The position numbers and the translations under genes were made by a program. Source: WTJO01 sp965660165 (GTDB lineage: Bacteria; Pseudomonadota; Alphaproteobacteria; Puniceispirillales; Puniceispirillaceae). From it: a DNA stretch of 47,904 nucleotides. Shown here piece after piece: positions 1 through 9,845 of the stretch. The stretch spans positions 1 to 47,904 of the forward strand of contig CBFHYU010000016.1 in assembly GCA_965660165.1 (NCBI GenBank). The letters run 5' to 3'. A model generated the notes under the pieces. The model saw only the letters and a program-made list of their open reading frames with translations. It made no database searches and was not told where the DNA came from. The stretch's first letter is position 1. Each line of letters begins with the position of its first letter.

Positions 1-158
1 TAAATCTAAAGGCACTCGCCTCACATAATAGAAGATACCATCACGTAATAACACATGATTTGCTGCATATTTGCTTCTCATCTTGTTTCACACCAATCGC
101 CATTCAGACACATAAAGTGAAGCAATTCAATTGGTTATATGAGATAAAACATCTTAGA

Positions 159-246
<88 letters not shown>

Positions 247-464
247 ATGAGCCAGCCAGTTATCACCTCAGGTGGGCGTGGCCAGAACAAGGTGCTTAAC
301 TTACTCTGAATTGCCGTTCTGTCAAACAATTTTCTGCGGTAAATGCTACAAATCAGCCTACCAGCCGAAAAACCAGTTTTCACGACACAGGCTTGATGGT
401 AAAAAGCGGATATTGCCAGCATTATCTGGCTAAGCAGATTATATTTTGTGCAAAGGAATTTGGT

Positions 465-1433
465 ATGGCTACCCAACACTCTAGCCCCCCACGCAATCTC
501 GCCCGAAAAACAGTTACGGTTATTGGCGGCACTGGCTTTGTGGGCAGAGCCATTATTGAAAAGCTGGCCAAAGCAGAGGCGCAAATCATTATTCTGGCGC
601 GAAATGGCGAGCGTGCAAAGCGGCTCAAGCCGCTTGGTGATGTTGGCCAGATTTCTGTGATTGCAGGCAATGCGCTGGATGAAGCAACATTGCGCTCTGC
701 CATTGCACCAGCAGATTGTGTAATAAATCTGGTCGGGATTTTGGCGCCTTCTGGCACACAAACCTTTGATGCGACACAGGCAAAATTGCCAGAAATGATT
801 GCCAGAATTGCCTCTGAGACAGGGGTTGAACAGCTTGTTCATCTTTCGGCGATTGGGGCAGATGCAAAATCGCCTAGCCAATATGCCCGCACCAAGGCCG
901 AAGGAGAGCGTGGGCTTCTGCGCCAATTTCCAGATGCGGTTATCTTGCGCCCATCTATTATTTTTGGCGCAGGTGATGGGTTTTTTACCCGTTTTGGGCA
1001 GATGGCAATGATAGCGCCTGCCTTGCCGCTTATTGGTGGTGGCAAGAATGTAATGCAGCCTGTTTATGTTGGTGATGTAGCTGATGCGGTGATGGCGGTG
1101 TTACAACAGGGCAATATCAAAGGCGATATTTTTGAGCTTGGCGGACCTGCCAAATATAGTTTTGCAGAATTGATGCGCTTTACCTTAAAGGCTGTGGGAC
1201 GCAAGCGGGCGTTGGTCAATATTCCCTTTGCAATGATGGCATTGCCTGCGGCTTTTGCCTCGCTTTTGCCAAATCCGCCAGTGACATCTGATCAGCTGAA
1301 ATTGCTGAAAATTGATAATGTTGTATCTGCCAAAGCAAAGGGTCTGGAGATGCTAGGGATCACGCCAAAATCAATAGATGTGATTGTGCCTGAATATCTA
1401 GCGCCCTTTAAGCCGGGCGGAAGGTTTGGATAG
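465..1433 (+). CDS. NAD(P)-binding epimerase-like protein, complex I NDUFA9 family
   Basis: This 322-residue protein is an atypical short-chain dehydrogenase. It opens with a Rossmann dinucleotide-binding loop (IGGTGFVGRAIIEKL, residues ~18-32) and carries the YARTK stretch that corresponds to the YxxxK motif of the extended SDR fold. The pattern fits the COG0702/NDUFA9-like family, whose mitochondrial members stabilise complex I; the role in bacteria is not settled. An upstream in-frame ATG exists at 393, but the ATG at 465 is preceded by AAAGGA at 452-457 and starts the conserved part, so I chose it. It ends directly against the convergent uppP stop with no base between. Confidence 0.85.
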   Translation: MATQHSSPPRNLARKTVTVIGGTGFVGRAIIEKLAKAEAQIIILARNGERAKRLKPLGDVGQISVIAGNALDEATLRSAIAPADCVINLVGILAPSGTQTFDATQAKLPEMIARIASETGVEQLVHLSAIGADAKSPSQYARTKAEGERGLLRQFPDAVILRPSIIFGAGDGFFTRFGQMAMIAPALPLIGGGKNVMQPVYVGDVADAVMAVLQQGNIKGDIFELGGPAKYSFAELMRFTLKAVGRKRALVNIPFAMMALPAAFASLLPNPPVTSDQLKLLKIDNVVSAKAKGLEMLGITPKSIDVIVPEYLAPFKPGGRFG

Positions 1434-2270
1434 CTAGCTGATTACCCCTGCGCCAATCAGCGCGAGCAATATCAGCCCTAATGCAATCCGATAAAAGATG
1501 AAAATAGTGAAACTGGCATGCGTTAGCCAGCCCATCATCCATCTAATCGCCCCAAGCGCACAGATAAATGACAAGATAATCACGGAAACCAGCGCCGTGA
1601 CATTGGCTGGCTCGCCATCAGACACCAATGATATGGTTTTCACAGTGCCTGCCCCTAAAATAATTGGCAGTGATAATAATAGCGAAAACCGCGCCGCGCT
1701 TAGCCTGTCATAGCCAAGCTGGCGTGCCATTGTCATCGTCACACCGCTTCTGCTGGCGCCTGGAATAAGTGCGCAACATTGAGCCAGACCAATTGCCATC
1801 GCATCTTTTACGCTTAGTTTCGACCAGTCAAAAACGCCTGTCTCAGAGGCAAGCTGGTGACGTGTGTCTGTTTTATCTGCCAGATATAGCCACATCGCAA
1901 ATACCAAATTGGCGATCGCCACCACCAAAGCTGCCCGCAATATATCAGCGCCTATCAACTCAACCACCAATCCAGCGGCAATAGCAGGCAAGCTGGCAAG
2001 TACCAATAACAGCCCAAGACGCGCAGAGACTGTCTGCCGCGCAGAAAAGAGAGTAGGAAGGCTGGCCACTATCGCAATTATGTCGCTTCGTAAATACACA
2101 AGCACTGCGAAAAATGTGCCCAAATGGGCGGCAACATCCATCACCGCACCTTGATCAGCAAAGCCCGCAATCGATGGCAGTAACACCAAATGCCCTGAAG
2201 ATGAGATAGGCAAAAATTCGGTAACACCCTGAATGATCGAAATCAATAAGATAGGAAATAAACTATCCAT
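1434..2270 (-). CDS. uppP: Undecaprenyl-diphosphatase UppP (BacA)
   Basis: This 278-residue polytopic membrane protein dephosphorylates undecaprenyl pyrophosphate so that the lipid carrier can be reused in peptidoglycan and O-antigen synthesis. The two family signatures are present: QGVTEFLPISSSGHL near the N-terminus (residues ~14-28), which holds the catalytic glutamate and serines, and PGASRSGVTM (residues ~170-179) with the essential arginine. About seven to eight hydrophobic segments alternate with short loops. Length matches the family. It is transcribed away from gltD and meets the NDUFA9-like gene tail to tail. Confidence 0.97.
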   Translation of the reverse strand: MDSLFPILLISIIQGVTEFLPISSSGHLVLLPSIAGFADQGAVMDVAAHLGTFFAVLVYLRSDIIAIVASLPTLFSARQTVSARLGLLLVLASLPAIAAGLVVELIGADILRAALVVAIANLVFAMWLYLADKTDTRHQLASETGVFDWSKLSVKDAMAIGLAQCCALIPGASRSGVTMTMARQLGYDRLSAARFSLLLSLPIILGAGTVKTISLVSDGEPANVTALVSVIILSFICALGAIRWMMGWLTHASFTIFIFYRIALGLILLALIGAGVIS

Positions 2271-2373
2271 CAGACAGCGCCTTTCTAACTATGTGCTGAG
2301 GGCAATAACATTATGACCGTGACCCTAATTCCGACCAGCCAAAAGTGCAAGCCTTGTCAGAACTATCTTTGAA

Positions 2374-2390
2374 AGTACCGAAATGGTACT
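2374..2390. promoter_or_regulatory. Perfect inverted repeat upstream of gltD
   Basis: AGTACC-GAAAT-GGTACT is a perfect 6-bp inverted repeat in the 300-base gap between uppP and gltD (2271-2570). It could be a protein operator or a small RNA hairpin, but nothing ties it to a known regulator. A second, smaller repeat, GACGT-AAA-ACGTC, lies at 2483-2495. I see no gene in the gap. Confidence 0.3.
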
Positions 2391-2533
2391 AAATTTTGAT
2401 AGAAACAGCCTCAAAATCATGGCATGTCTCGAAAGTACTTGCAAAACAGAAAAAAATAGGTAATAGTGGTTGACCATTTTTAGACGTAAAACGTCAGGCT
2501 GAATTTTTGGATTTATTGGGTGGTTTCGTCCCC

Positions 2534-2539
2534 TATAAT
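2534..2539 (+). promoter_or_regulatory. Possible -10 box for gltD
   Basis: A consensus TATAAT lies 31 bases before the gltD start codon. No convincing -35 hexamer sits 16-18 bases upstream (the sequence there is ATTTAT). If used, it would give a leader of roughly 25 nt that still contains the GAAGGA ribosome binding site at 2558-2563. Confidence 0.35.
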
Positions 2540-2570
2540 CAGGGTTCAGGCCAGAAAGAAGGAAAAGCTG

Positions 2571-4010
2571 ATGGCACGAGATATGTTGCAATTTGTCTCT
2601 CAAGCAAAGGAAATGCCAGCCAAGCGTGATGCGCAGGCGCGGGCAGATGATTTTGACGAGATTTATGGTGATTTCAGCAAAGCCAAAGCAGAAGAGCAGG
2701 CAAGCAGATGTTCTCAATGCGGTGTGCCCTTTTGTCAGGTAAATTGCCCGTTGCATAATAATATTCCAGATTGGCTAATGCTGACCGCAGAAAATAGGCT
2801 TGAAGAGGCGTATGAGCTGGCATCAGCAACAAATACCTTCCCAGAGATTTGCGGACGCATCTGCCCACAGGACAGGCTGTGCGAGGGCAATTGTGTGATT
2901 GAAAAAGGCTTTGAGTCAGTAACCATTGGTGCTGTTGAAAAATATGTCACCGAAACAGCGTTTGAAGAAGGGTGGGTCAAGCCTGTGTCTGTTTCGGCAG
3001 AGCGTGAACAGTCTGTTGGTATTATTGGTGCAGGGCCTGCTGGTCTGGCGGCTGCGGATAAATTGCGCCGTAAGGGCTATCAGGTAACGATTTATGACAG
3101 ATATGATCGTGTTGGTGGCTTGCTGATTTACGGTATTCCTGGCTTTAAGCTTGAAAAAGAGGTGGTAACACGCAGAACTGAATTACTTGAGCAAAGCGGT
3201 ATCGAATTTGTGCTAAACTGCGAAATTGGCACAGATATTACCTTTGATGCAGTGCGTGAAAAACATGATGCGGTGCTGATCGCAACAGGGGTGTATAAGG
3301 CGCGTGAGTTACAGCTAGCAGGGGCAGGGCTAGATGGGGTTGTGCCTGCACTTGAGTATTTAACTGCCTCAAATCGGAAATCGCTAGGCGATGCAGTGCC
3401 TGAATTTGATGGCGGTATGCTTAATGCTGAAGCCAAGAATGTGGTCGTGATTGGCGGTGGGGATACGGCGATGGATTGTGTCAGAACAGCGATACGCCAG
3501 AATGCAAAATCGGTAACCTGTCTTTATCGTCGTGATAAGGCGAATATGCCAGGTAGCCAGCGCGAAGTCGAAAATGCAGAAGAAGAAGGTGTGCAGTTCA
3601 AATGGCTGTCAGCCCCTGTTGCTGTGCTTGGTGATGGTGCAGCCAGCGCTGTACGCGCCCAGCGTATCCATCTTGGAATGCCAGATGAGACAGGCAGGCA
3701 GGTGCCTCAGATGATCGCAGATTCTGATTTTAATATTGATGCGGAATTGGTGATTAAGGCACTTGGGTTCGACCCTGAAGATTTGCCTGCGCTGTTTGAG
3801 CAGAAATCACTTGGGGTCAGCAAATGGGGCACTGTGCAGATTGACTGGAAAACCATGATGACACCGCTTGAGGGCGTATTTGCAGCAGGTGATATTGTAA
3901 GAGGTGCGTCTTTGGTGGTGTGGGGTATCCGTGATGGCAGAGATGCTGCAGATCAGATGGATGCCTATATTCAGGCAAATCTTAGAGGTGAGCATAAAAA
4001 AGCTGGCTGA
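2571..4010 (+). CDS. gltD: Glutamate synthase (NADPH) small subunit
   Basis: This 479-residue flavoprotein passes electrons from NAD(P)H through FAD and iron-sulfur centres to GltB for glutamate synthesis from glutamine and 2-oxoglutarate. The N-terminal cysteine clusters are clear: RCSQCGVPFCQVNC and CGRICPQDRLCEGNC (residues ~43-112). Two Rossmann motifs follow, GIIGAGPAGLAAADK for FAD and VVIGGGDTAMDCVRT for NADPH. The ATG at 2571 was chosen over one at 2520 because GAAGGA precedes it at a good distance and the protein then begins like other GltD proteins. gltB follows after 54 bases. The order here is gltD before gltB, the reverse of the common arrangement. Confidence 0.96.
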   Translation: MARDMLQFVSQAKEMPAKRDAQARADDFDEIYGDFSKAKAEEQASRCSQCGVPFCQVNCPLHNNIPDWLMLTAENRLEEAYELASATNTFPEICGRICPQDRLCEGNCVIEKGFESVTIGAVEKYVTETAFEEGWVKPVSVSAEREQSVGIIGAGPAGLAAADKLRRKGYQVTIYDRYDRVGGLLIYGIPGFKLEKEVVTRRTELLEQSGIEFVLNCEIGTDITFDAVREKHDAVLIATGVYKARELQLAGAGLDGVVPALEYLTASNRKSLGDAVPEFDGGMLNAEAKNVVVIGGGDTAMDCVRTAIRQNAKSVTCLYRRDKANMPGSQREVENAEEEGVQFKWLSAPVAVLGDGAASAVRAQRIHLGMPDETGRQVPQMIADSDFNIDAELVIKALGFDPEDLPALFEQKSLGVSKWGTVQIDWKTMMTPLEGVFAAGDIVRGASLVVWGIRDGRDAADQMDAYIQANLRGEHKKAG

Positions 4011-4064
4011 TACCAGTGGCTAGCTGAATACGCCTCAATTATATAACGATAGAATGAGATAGTT

Positions 4065-7000
4065 ATGACTGAAAAAAATTATGTTGCAGCGCGCCGTCAG
4101 GCTGAAGACAGGCTTATCAAGGCAGGCGCCTATGCGCCAGAATGGGAACATGATGCATGTGGGGTCGGCTTTGTGGCGTCAATGGATGGTAGCCATAACC
4201 GAGCTGTAGTAAATGCGGCGATTGAAGCGTTGCAGGCTATCTGGCATAGAGGCGCGGTTGACGCTGATGGTATGACAGGCGATGGCGCAGGTATTCATCT
4301 ATCTATTCCGCGTGAATTTTTTATCAAACATATTGCCCGTACTGGCCATAAGGATGATGGCGGTAAGTTGGCTGTTGGCATGGTATTTTTGCCGCGTGAT
4401 GATATTGGCGCGCAAGAGGTATGCCGCTCAATCGTAGAACGTGAAATTCTGAAAGAAGGTCTGTTTATCTATGGCTGGCGTCAAGTGCCAGTAAATACCT
4501 CAGCGCTTGGTCAGAAGGCCAAAGCAACACGTCCTGAAATTGAACAGGTAATGTTTTCTATCCCGCAGGAAATGTCAGAGGTTGAAGCAGAACGTCATCT
4601 GTATCTTATCAGACGCAGAATTGAAAAGGCTGTGCTGGCTGAATTGGTAACTGATTTTTATATCTGTTCGTTGTCAACACGGTCAATTATTTATAAAGGC
4701 ATGTTTCTGGCTGAACAGGTAACAGCCTTTTATCCAGATTTGCTAGATGAGCTATTTATTTCGAATTTTGCGGTTTATCATCAGCGCTATTCAACAAATA
4801 CCTTTCCGACTTGGCGCCTTGCCCAGCCATTTCGTGTGCTTGCCCATAATGGCGAGATTAACACGATAAGAGGCAATCAGAACTGGATGTCCTGTCATGA
4901 AGACAGAATGGATAGTCCGATTTTTGAGGGTTCAATTGAGGATATCAAACCTGTTATTGCAAAAGGTAGCTCAGATTCTGCTGCGCTTGATGCTGTGTTT
5001 GAATTGATGCTTGCGGGTGGCCGTGATTTGCCAATGGTCAAATCCATGATGATACCCCAAGCCATAGATGTAAGTGCTGATTCTGATCTTTCTCGGCTGT
5101 ATGCCTATTGTAATTCTGTGATGGAACCATGGGATGGCCCTGCGGCGATTGCGGCTTTTTCAGGTGATTGGGTGCTTGGCGGCATGGATAGAAATGGTCT
5201 GCGGCCGATGCGCTATAGCATCACCAAAGATGGGATGATTGTCGCTGGTTCTGAAACAGGCATGGTGCATATCCCTGAAACCCGTATTATTGAACGTGGG
5301 CGGCTTGGGCCTGGCGAGATGATAGGCATCAATTTAGCAGAAGGTCGGCTATATAAGGATGATGAGCTTAAACAGCAGCTTGCGGCACGTCAGCCATGGG
5401 GGGATTGGATTTCCCGCGCTCAGCAGATGGATGGGTTGCTGGCGAAACAGACAGGCAAAAAATCTGATATGCCTGATGATGAAACTCGTCGCCGCCGCCA
5501 GATTATGGCAGGCTGGACGATGGAAGATATGGAACTTATCCTTCAGCCTATGGCGGCAACTGGCAAGGAGGCTGTTGGCTCAATGGGAGATGATGCACCG
5601 CTTGCTGTGTTATCTTCTGGCTATCGTGGCCTGCATCATTTCTTCCGCCAGAATTTCTCGCAAGTGACGAATCCGCCGATTGATAGTCTGCGTGAACGCC
5701 ATGTGATGACATTGCGCACACGGCTGGGCAATCTTGGTAATATTTTGGATGAAAGCCCAGAGCAATGTGACCATCTATTGCTTGATTCGCCTGTGGTACT
5801 TGGCAGTGAATGGCAGGCACTATCCAACCATCTAGGTGACAAGGCAATTGAGATTGATTGTAGCTTTGAAGCTGAAGGTGGTGCTAGTGCGATGATGGCC
5901 GCACTTGATAGAATCCGTGCCGAAGCTGAACGCGGCGTAAGGGGGGGGTGTGAGCATGTGATGCTAAGTGACGGCAGATGCGATGAGCGCCGAATTCCGT
6001 TGCCAATGGTGCTGGCAACAGGGGCTGTGCATAGCCATCTTGTTACCCAGCAATTACGCACCTTTGCATCTGTCAATGTAGCAACTGCTGAATGTCTTGA
6101 TGTGCATCATTTCGCAGTCCTTATTGGGGTGGGGGCAACTACCGTAAATCCATATGGGGCAGAATGGGCAATTGCTGAACGTCATGCAAAAGGTCTGCTT
6201 GGGCAGATAACACTTGGGGATGCGCTTACAAATTATCGCAAGGCTATTCAAGATGGGTTGCTGAAGATTATGTCGAAAATGGGCATATCTGTGATTGCGT
6301 CATATCGTGGCGGTTATAATTTTGAAGCACTTGGCCTGTCTCGCTCGCTGGTAAATGAATTTTTCCCGCCCATGTCATCTCGTATCTCAGGGCTAGGGCT
6401 TACAGGCATTCATTCGCGTCTGGTCAGCCTGCATGACAAAGCCTATGGCGAGGCGATACGCTATTTACCTGTAGGCGGCTTCTTCAGATATAGAAAATCA
6501 GGCGAAGGCCATGCTTTTGATGGCCAGATTATCCATGCCATGCAGCATGCCTGTAATACAGGGTCATTTGAATCCTGGAAAAAATATAGCAACATGGTAT
6601 CACGTCAGGCACCTGTCAATCTGCGTGACCTGCTTGATTTCGATTATAAATATAATGCGATTTCAATTGATGCGGTTGAAAGCATCACCAATATTCGCAA
6701 ACGGCTTGTCTCACCAGGTATTTCACTTGGCGCTCTATCACCAGAAGCGCATGAAACATTGTCAATCGCGATGAACAGAATTGGTGCAAAATCTGATTCA
6801 GGTGAAGGTGGCGAAGATTCTGAACGGTTCAAAATTCGTGAAAATGGCGATAACCCGTCAAGTGCAATTAAACAAGTCGCTTCTGGCCGATTTGGGGTGA
6901 CAGCAGAATATCTCAATAATTGTGAAGAGCTTGAGATCAAGGTGGCGCAAGGCGCAAAACCAGGTGAAGGCGGACAATTGCCAGGCATTAAAGTAAACAG

Positions 7001-8591
7001 CCTGATTGCAAAATTGCGTCATTCGACGCCAGGCGTAACGCTCATATCGCCGCCGCCCCACCATGATATTTATTCAATCGAAGATTTAGCCCAGCTCATT
7101 TATGATCTGAAGCAGATCAATCCAGATGCGCGTGTATGTGTGAAGCTGGTCGCCTCAACAGGCATCGGTACAATTGCAGCTGGTGTGGCAAAGGCAAAAG
7201 CAGATACAATTTTGATCTCTGGTCATGGCGGCGGTACAGGTGCAAGCCCGCAATCTTCTATTAAACATGCTGGCATGCCATGGGAGATGGGTCTGTCTGA
7301 AGTGCATCAGGTGCTGTCCATGAACGGGCTTCGTGAACAGGTGGTATTGCGCACAGATGGCGGTCTGAAAACAGGCCGTGATATTGTGATGGCAGCCATG
7401 CTTGGGGCAGATGAATTTGGCATTGGCACGTCTGCATTGGTAGCGATGGGATGTATTATGGTGCGTCAATGCCACTCAAATACCTGTCCTGTTGGCGTCT
7501 GTACCCAGCGCGATGATTTGCGGGAAAAATTTGAAGGCACACCTGAAAAAGTTGTTCAGCTTTTTACCCATATCGCTGAAGAGGTAAGAGAGATTCTGGC
7601 CTCGCTTGGCTTTGCAGAATTAAAACAGGTAATTGGCAGAACAGATTTGCTCTCTCAGGTATCACGTGGTGATGCGGCACTAGATGATCTTGATCTGAAC
7701 CCTATTTTGGTGAAGGCAGAAACTGAAGGTGCGGCGGGCTATCAGGGCGGTGAGGGCCGGGTTAATGTGCCAGATACGCTAGATGCGCAAATGGTCAAAG
7801 ATGCGGCTATCGCTCTTGAGAATGGCGGCAAAATGCAGCTATCTTATAATGTCGAAAATACAGCGCGCGCCATTGGCACTAGATTATCTTCTCATATTGT
7901 TAGAAAATTCGGCATGACAGGGCTAAAACCTGGTCAGATAAGCGTCAGGCTAAGAGGTTCGGCTGGCCAGTCTTTGGGCGCATTTGCCGTGCAAGGATTG
8001 CAACTTGATGTTATTGGTGATGCAAATGATTATGTCGGCAAAGGGCTTAGTGGCGGGATCATTACTATCCGCCCGCCTGCTGATGCATCATATGTTGCAG
8101 CCACAAACACCATTATCGGCAATACCGTGCTTTATGGTGCAACCTCTGGCAAGCTATTTGCCAATGGTCAGGCAGGTGAACGGCTATGTGTTCGAAATTC
8201 AGGGGCGCTGGTTGTCACCGAAGGATGCGGGTCTAATGGATGCGAATATATGACAGGTGGTGAAGCTGTGATATTAGGGCCAACAGGCAATAATTTTGGC
8301 GCTGGGATGACAGGCGGCATGGGCTTTATCTATGATCCAGAAGATGTGTTTGATGCGCTGGCAAATTCAGAGACACTGTTTATCGTGCCATTATCACAAG
8401 ATTACTGGCAGGATCATCTCAAAGCTATTCTGAAAGAGCATGTAAGCGCCACAGATTCAGCGCTTGCCAAACAGCTTTTGACAGATTGGGAGCGTGAAAA
8501 AACACGGTTTAAGCAGGTCGTGCCAAAGGAAATTATAGATACATTGGCGCATCCAGTCTCACCAGCAGATACAGCAAGCCAGTCAGCATGA
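4065..8591 (+). CDS. gltB: Glutamate synthase large subunit
   Basis: This 1508-residue enzyme is the large subunit of GOGAT. It hydrolyses glutamine, channels the ammonia internally and makes glutamate from 2-oxoglutarate. Domains in order are a class II amidotransferase whose catalytic cysteine is Cys32 (HDACGVGF) after a 31-residue propeptide, a central domain, an FMN-binding synthase barrel with the GHGGGTGASP loop, a cysteine cluster for the 3Fe-4S centre (Cys1136, Cys1141 and Cys1146 in RQCHSNTCPVGVC), and a C-terminal GXGXG helix domain. Length agrees with bacterial GltB. Its TGA stop overlaps the ATG of the acetyltransferase downstream. Confidence 0.97.
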   Translation: MTEKNYVAARRQAEDRLIKAGAYAPEWEHDACGVGFVASMDGSHNRAVVNAAIEALQAIWHRGAVDADGMTGDGAGIHLSIPREFFIKHIARTGHKDDGGKLAVGMVFLPRDDIGAQEVCRSIVEREILKEGLFIYGWRQVPVNTSALGQKAKATRPEIEQVMFSIPQEMSEVEAERHLYLIRRRIEKAVLAELVTDFYICSLSTRSIIYKGMFLAEQVTAFYPDLLDELFISNFAVYHQRYSTNTFPTWRLAQPFRVLAHNGEINTIRGNQNWMSCHEDRMDSPIFEGSIEDIKPVIAKGSSDSAALDAVFELMLAGGRDLPMVKSMMIPQAIDVSADSDLSRLYAYCNSVMEPWDGPAAIAAFSGDWVLGGMDRNGLRPMRYSITKDGMIVAGSETGMVHIPETRIIERGRLGPGEMIGINLAEGRLYKDDELKQQLAARQPWGDWISRAQQMDGLLAKQTGKKSDMPDDETRRRRQIMAGWTMEDMELILQPMAATGKEAVGSMGDDAPLAVLSSGYRGLHHFFRQNFSQVTNPPIDSLRERHVMTLRTRLGNLGNILDESPEQCDHLLLDSPVVLGSEWQALSNHLGDKAIEIDCSFEAEGGASAMMAALDRIRAEAERGVRGGCEHVMLSDGRCDERRIPLPMVLATGAVHSHLVTQQLRTFASVNVATAECLDVHHFAVLIGVGATTVNPYGAEWAIAERHAKGLLGQITLGDALTNYRKAIQDGLLKIMSKMGISVIASYRGGYNFEALGLSRSLVNEFFPPMSSRISGLGLTGIHSRLVSLHDKAYGEAIRYLPVGGFFRYRKSGEGHAFDGQIIHAMQHACNTGSFESWKKYSNMVSRQAPVNLRDLLDFDYKYNAISIDAVESITNIRKRLVSPGISLGALSPEAHETLSIAMNRIGAKSDSGEGGEDSERFKIRENGDNPSSAIKQVASGRFGVTAEYLNNCEELEIKVAQGAKPGEGGQLPGIKVNSLIAKLRHSTPGVTLISPPPHHDIYSIEDLAQLIYDLKQINPDARVCVKLVASTGIGTIAAGVAKAKADTILISGHGGGTGASPQSSIKHAGMPWEMGLSEVHQVLSMNGLREQVVLRTDGGLKTGRDIVMAAMLGADEFGIGTSALVAMGCIMVRQCHSNTCPVGVCTQRDDLREKFEGTPEKVVQLFTHIAEEVREILASLGFAELKQVIGRTDLLSQVSRGDAALDDLDLNPILVKAETEGAAGYQGGEGRVNVPDTLDAQMVKDAAIALENGGKMQLSYNVENTARAIGTRLSSHIVRKFGMTGLKPGQISVRLRGSAGQSLGAFAVQGLQLDVIGDANDYVGKGLSGGIITIRPPADASYVAATNTIIGNTVLYGATSGKLFANGQAGERLCVRNSGALVVTEGCGSNGCEYMTGGEAVILGPTGNNFGAGMTGGMGFIYDPEDVFDALANSETLFIVPLSQDYWQDHLKAILKEHVSATDSALAKQLLTDWEREKTRFKQVVPKEIIDTLAHPVSPADTASQSA

Positions 8592-9136
8592 GGCAGATGC
8601 CATCATCATTAAGCCTGAGGCCGCAAGTGCATCCTGTTATCAGGGCGCAACAGCCAGCAGATACACATCGTATCGATGAGCTGATGATAGCAACCTTTGG
8701 CGGGGTGCGCACTGACAGGTCTGTGTGGAATCTGCGCCTTAGTGATCCGATAGCTGATCTGGGGTTTGTCGCTGAACTTGACCGAAAGGTTGTTGGCTCT
8801 TTGCGGTTCTGGCAGATAATCGTGGGCGGGGCGCCGCAATTATTGCTTGGGCCATTGGCAGTAGACCCTATCTGGCAGGGATGCGGTGTTGGTGTGGCAC
8901 TAGTAACAAAAGGCATAGATCGCGCGCGTCAATTACGGATGTGGCAACATATATTTGTATCAGGCGATCCTGAATATTATCCGCGCTTTGGATTTTGTGC
9001 TGTGCCTAAAGGCAGTCTGATGTGGCCAGGTCATATAGAGCCAGAACGGCTACAAATGCTAACCCTCACGCAAAGCAAATCAGCGAAGCTTCCACCAGGT
9101 CCACTTGCCCTATTGCCAGAAATGCCTGTTTGTTAG
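8588..9136 (+). CDS. GNAT-family N-acetyltransferase (YhbS-like)
   Basis: This 182-residue protein has the GNAT fold. A substrate-side strand (IADLGFVAELDRKVVGSLRF) is followed by LLLGPLAVDPIWQGCGVG, the acetyl-CoA pyrophosphate loop of motif A, then YYPRFGF, typical of YhbS-type members. Substrate is unknown. The ATG sits inside the gltB stop (ATGA, 4-base overlap), so translation is probably coupled to GltB and the gene belongs to the gltD-gltB operon. Whether it acts in nitrogen metabolism is only suggested by that position. Confidence 0.85.
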   Translation: MRQMPSSLSLRPQVHPVIRAQQPADTHRIDELMIATFGGVRTDRSVWNLRLSDPIADLGFVAELDRKVVGSLRFWQIIVGGAPQLLLGPLAVDPIWQGCGVGVALVTKGIDRARQLRMWQHIFVSGDPEYYPRFGFCAVPKGSLMWPGHIEPERLQMLTLTQSKSAKLPPGPLALLPEMPVC

Positions 9137-9175
9137 TACAACAAAACCAACTATGCGTCATAGGCGATTAACATC

Positions 9176-9844
9176 ATGGCAATATTGCATCATTATCCGC
9201 TTCATCCGTCGTCACGATATGTGCGCTTGCAACTAGGCGAATATGGCATTGAGCCTAGCTTAAATACGATTGTGCCATGGGATAATTCAGGCGAGCTTAT
9301 CTCGCTTAATCCAGCAGGTAGCCTGCCTGTATTTCAGGATAATCAAAGTGGACTAATTCCTGGTGCGCATATTATCTGCGAGTGGATTGAAGATATTTAT
9401 GAAGAAAGCTATCTGATGCCAAAAACCCCTGCTGGCAGAGTTGAGGTGAGGCGGGTGGTTAACTGGTTTGAACATAAATTCGCGCGTGAAGTCTCAGAGC
9501 CGCTTATCACCGAACGTGTGGTGAAATTTTTTGATAAGGATGAAACCATCTCGTCTCAGAATCTGCGTCTTTCAATCGCAAATGCGCATGTGCATATGGA
9601 TTATATCAATTATCTGGCAGGTCAGGAAGCATGGCTAGCAGGCACTCAAATCAGCCTCGCCGATCTTGCGGCGGCAGCGCATATCTCTGTGCTGGATTAT
9701 TTTGGCGATATTAAATGGGATGAATTTCCAGATGCCAAAACATGGTATATGAAAATGAAGTCTCGCCCCAGCTTCAGACCGCTTCTTGCAGATGTAATTG
9801 TTGGGCTTGCCCCGTCACGCCATTATGCGCTGATAGATTTCTAA
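9176..9844 (+). CDS. fzlA: GST-fold cell-division protein, FzlA-like
   Basis: This 222-residue protein has a thioredoxin-like N-terminal domain (HHYPLHPSSRYVRLQLGEYG, then the GSLPVF cis-proline segment) and an all-helical C-terminal domain with SLADLAAAAHISVLDY, the usual GST helix motif. The tail PSRHYALIDF resembles the conserved C-terminal patch of alphaproteobacterial FzlA, which binds FtsZ and is needed for constriction in Caulobacter (known for that family). Ordinary GSTs lack this tail, so I favour FzlA over a detoxifying GST. It ends one base from the stop of the convergent hydrolase. Confidence 0.75.
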   Translation: MAILHHYPLHPSSRYVRLQLGEYGIEPSLNTIVPWDNSGELISLNPAGSLPVFQDNQSGLIPGAHIICEWIEDIYEESYLMPKTPAGRVEVRRVVNWFEHKFAREVSEPLITERVVKFFDKDETISSQNLRLSIANAHVHMDYINYLAGQEAWLAGTQISLADLAAAAHISVLDYFGDIKWDEFPDAKTWYMKMKSRPSFRPLLADVIVGLAPSRHYALIDF

Positions 9845-9845
9845 G

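Noticed and set aside
2325..2756. 143-codon minus-strand frame across the gltD promoter and 5' end
   Set aside because: It covers the gltD start and cysteine cluster in antisense, and its translation has no recognisable motif.
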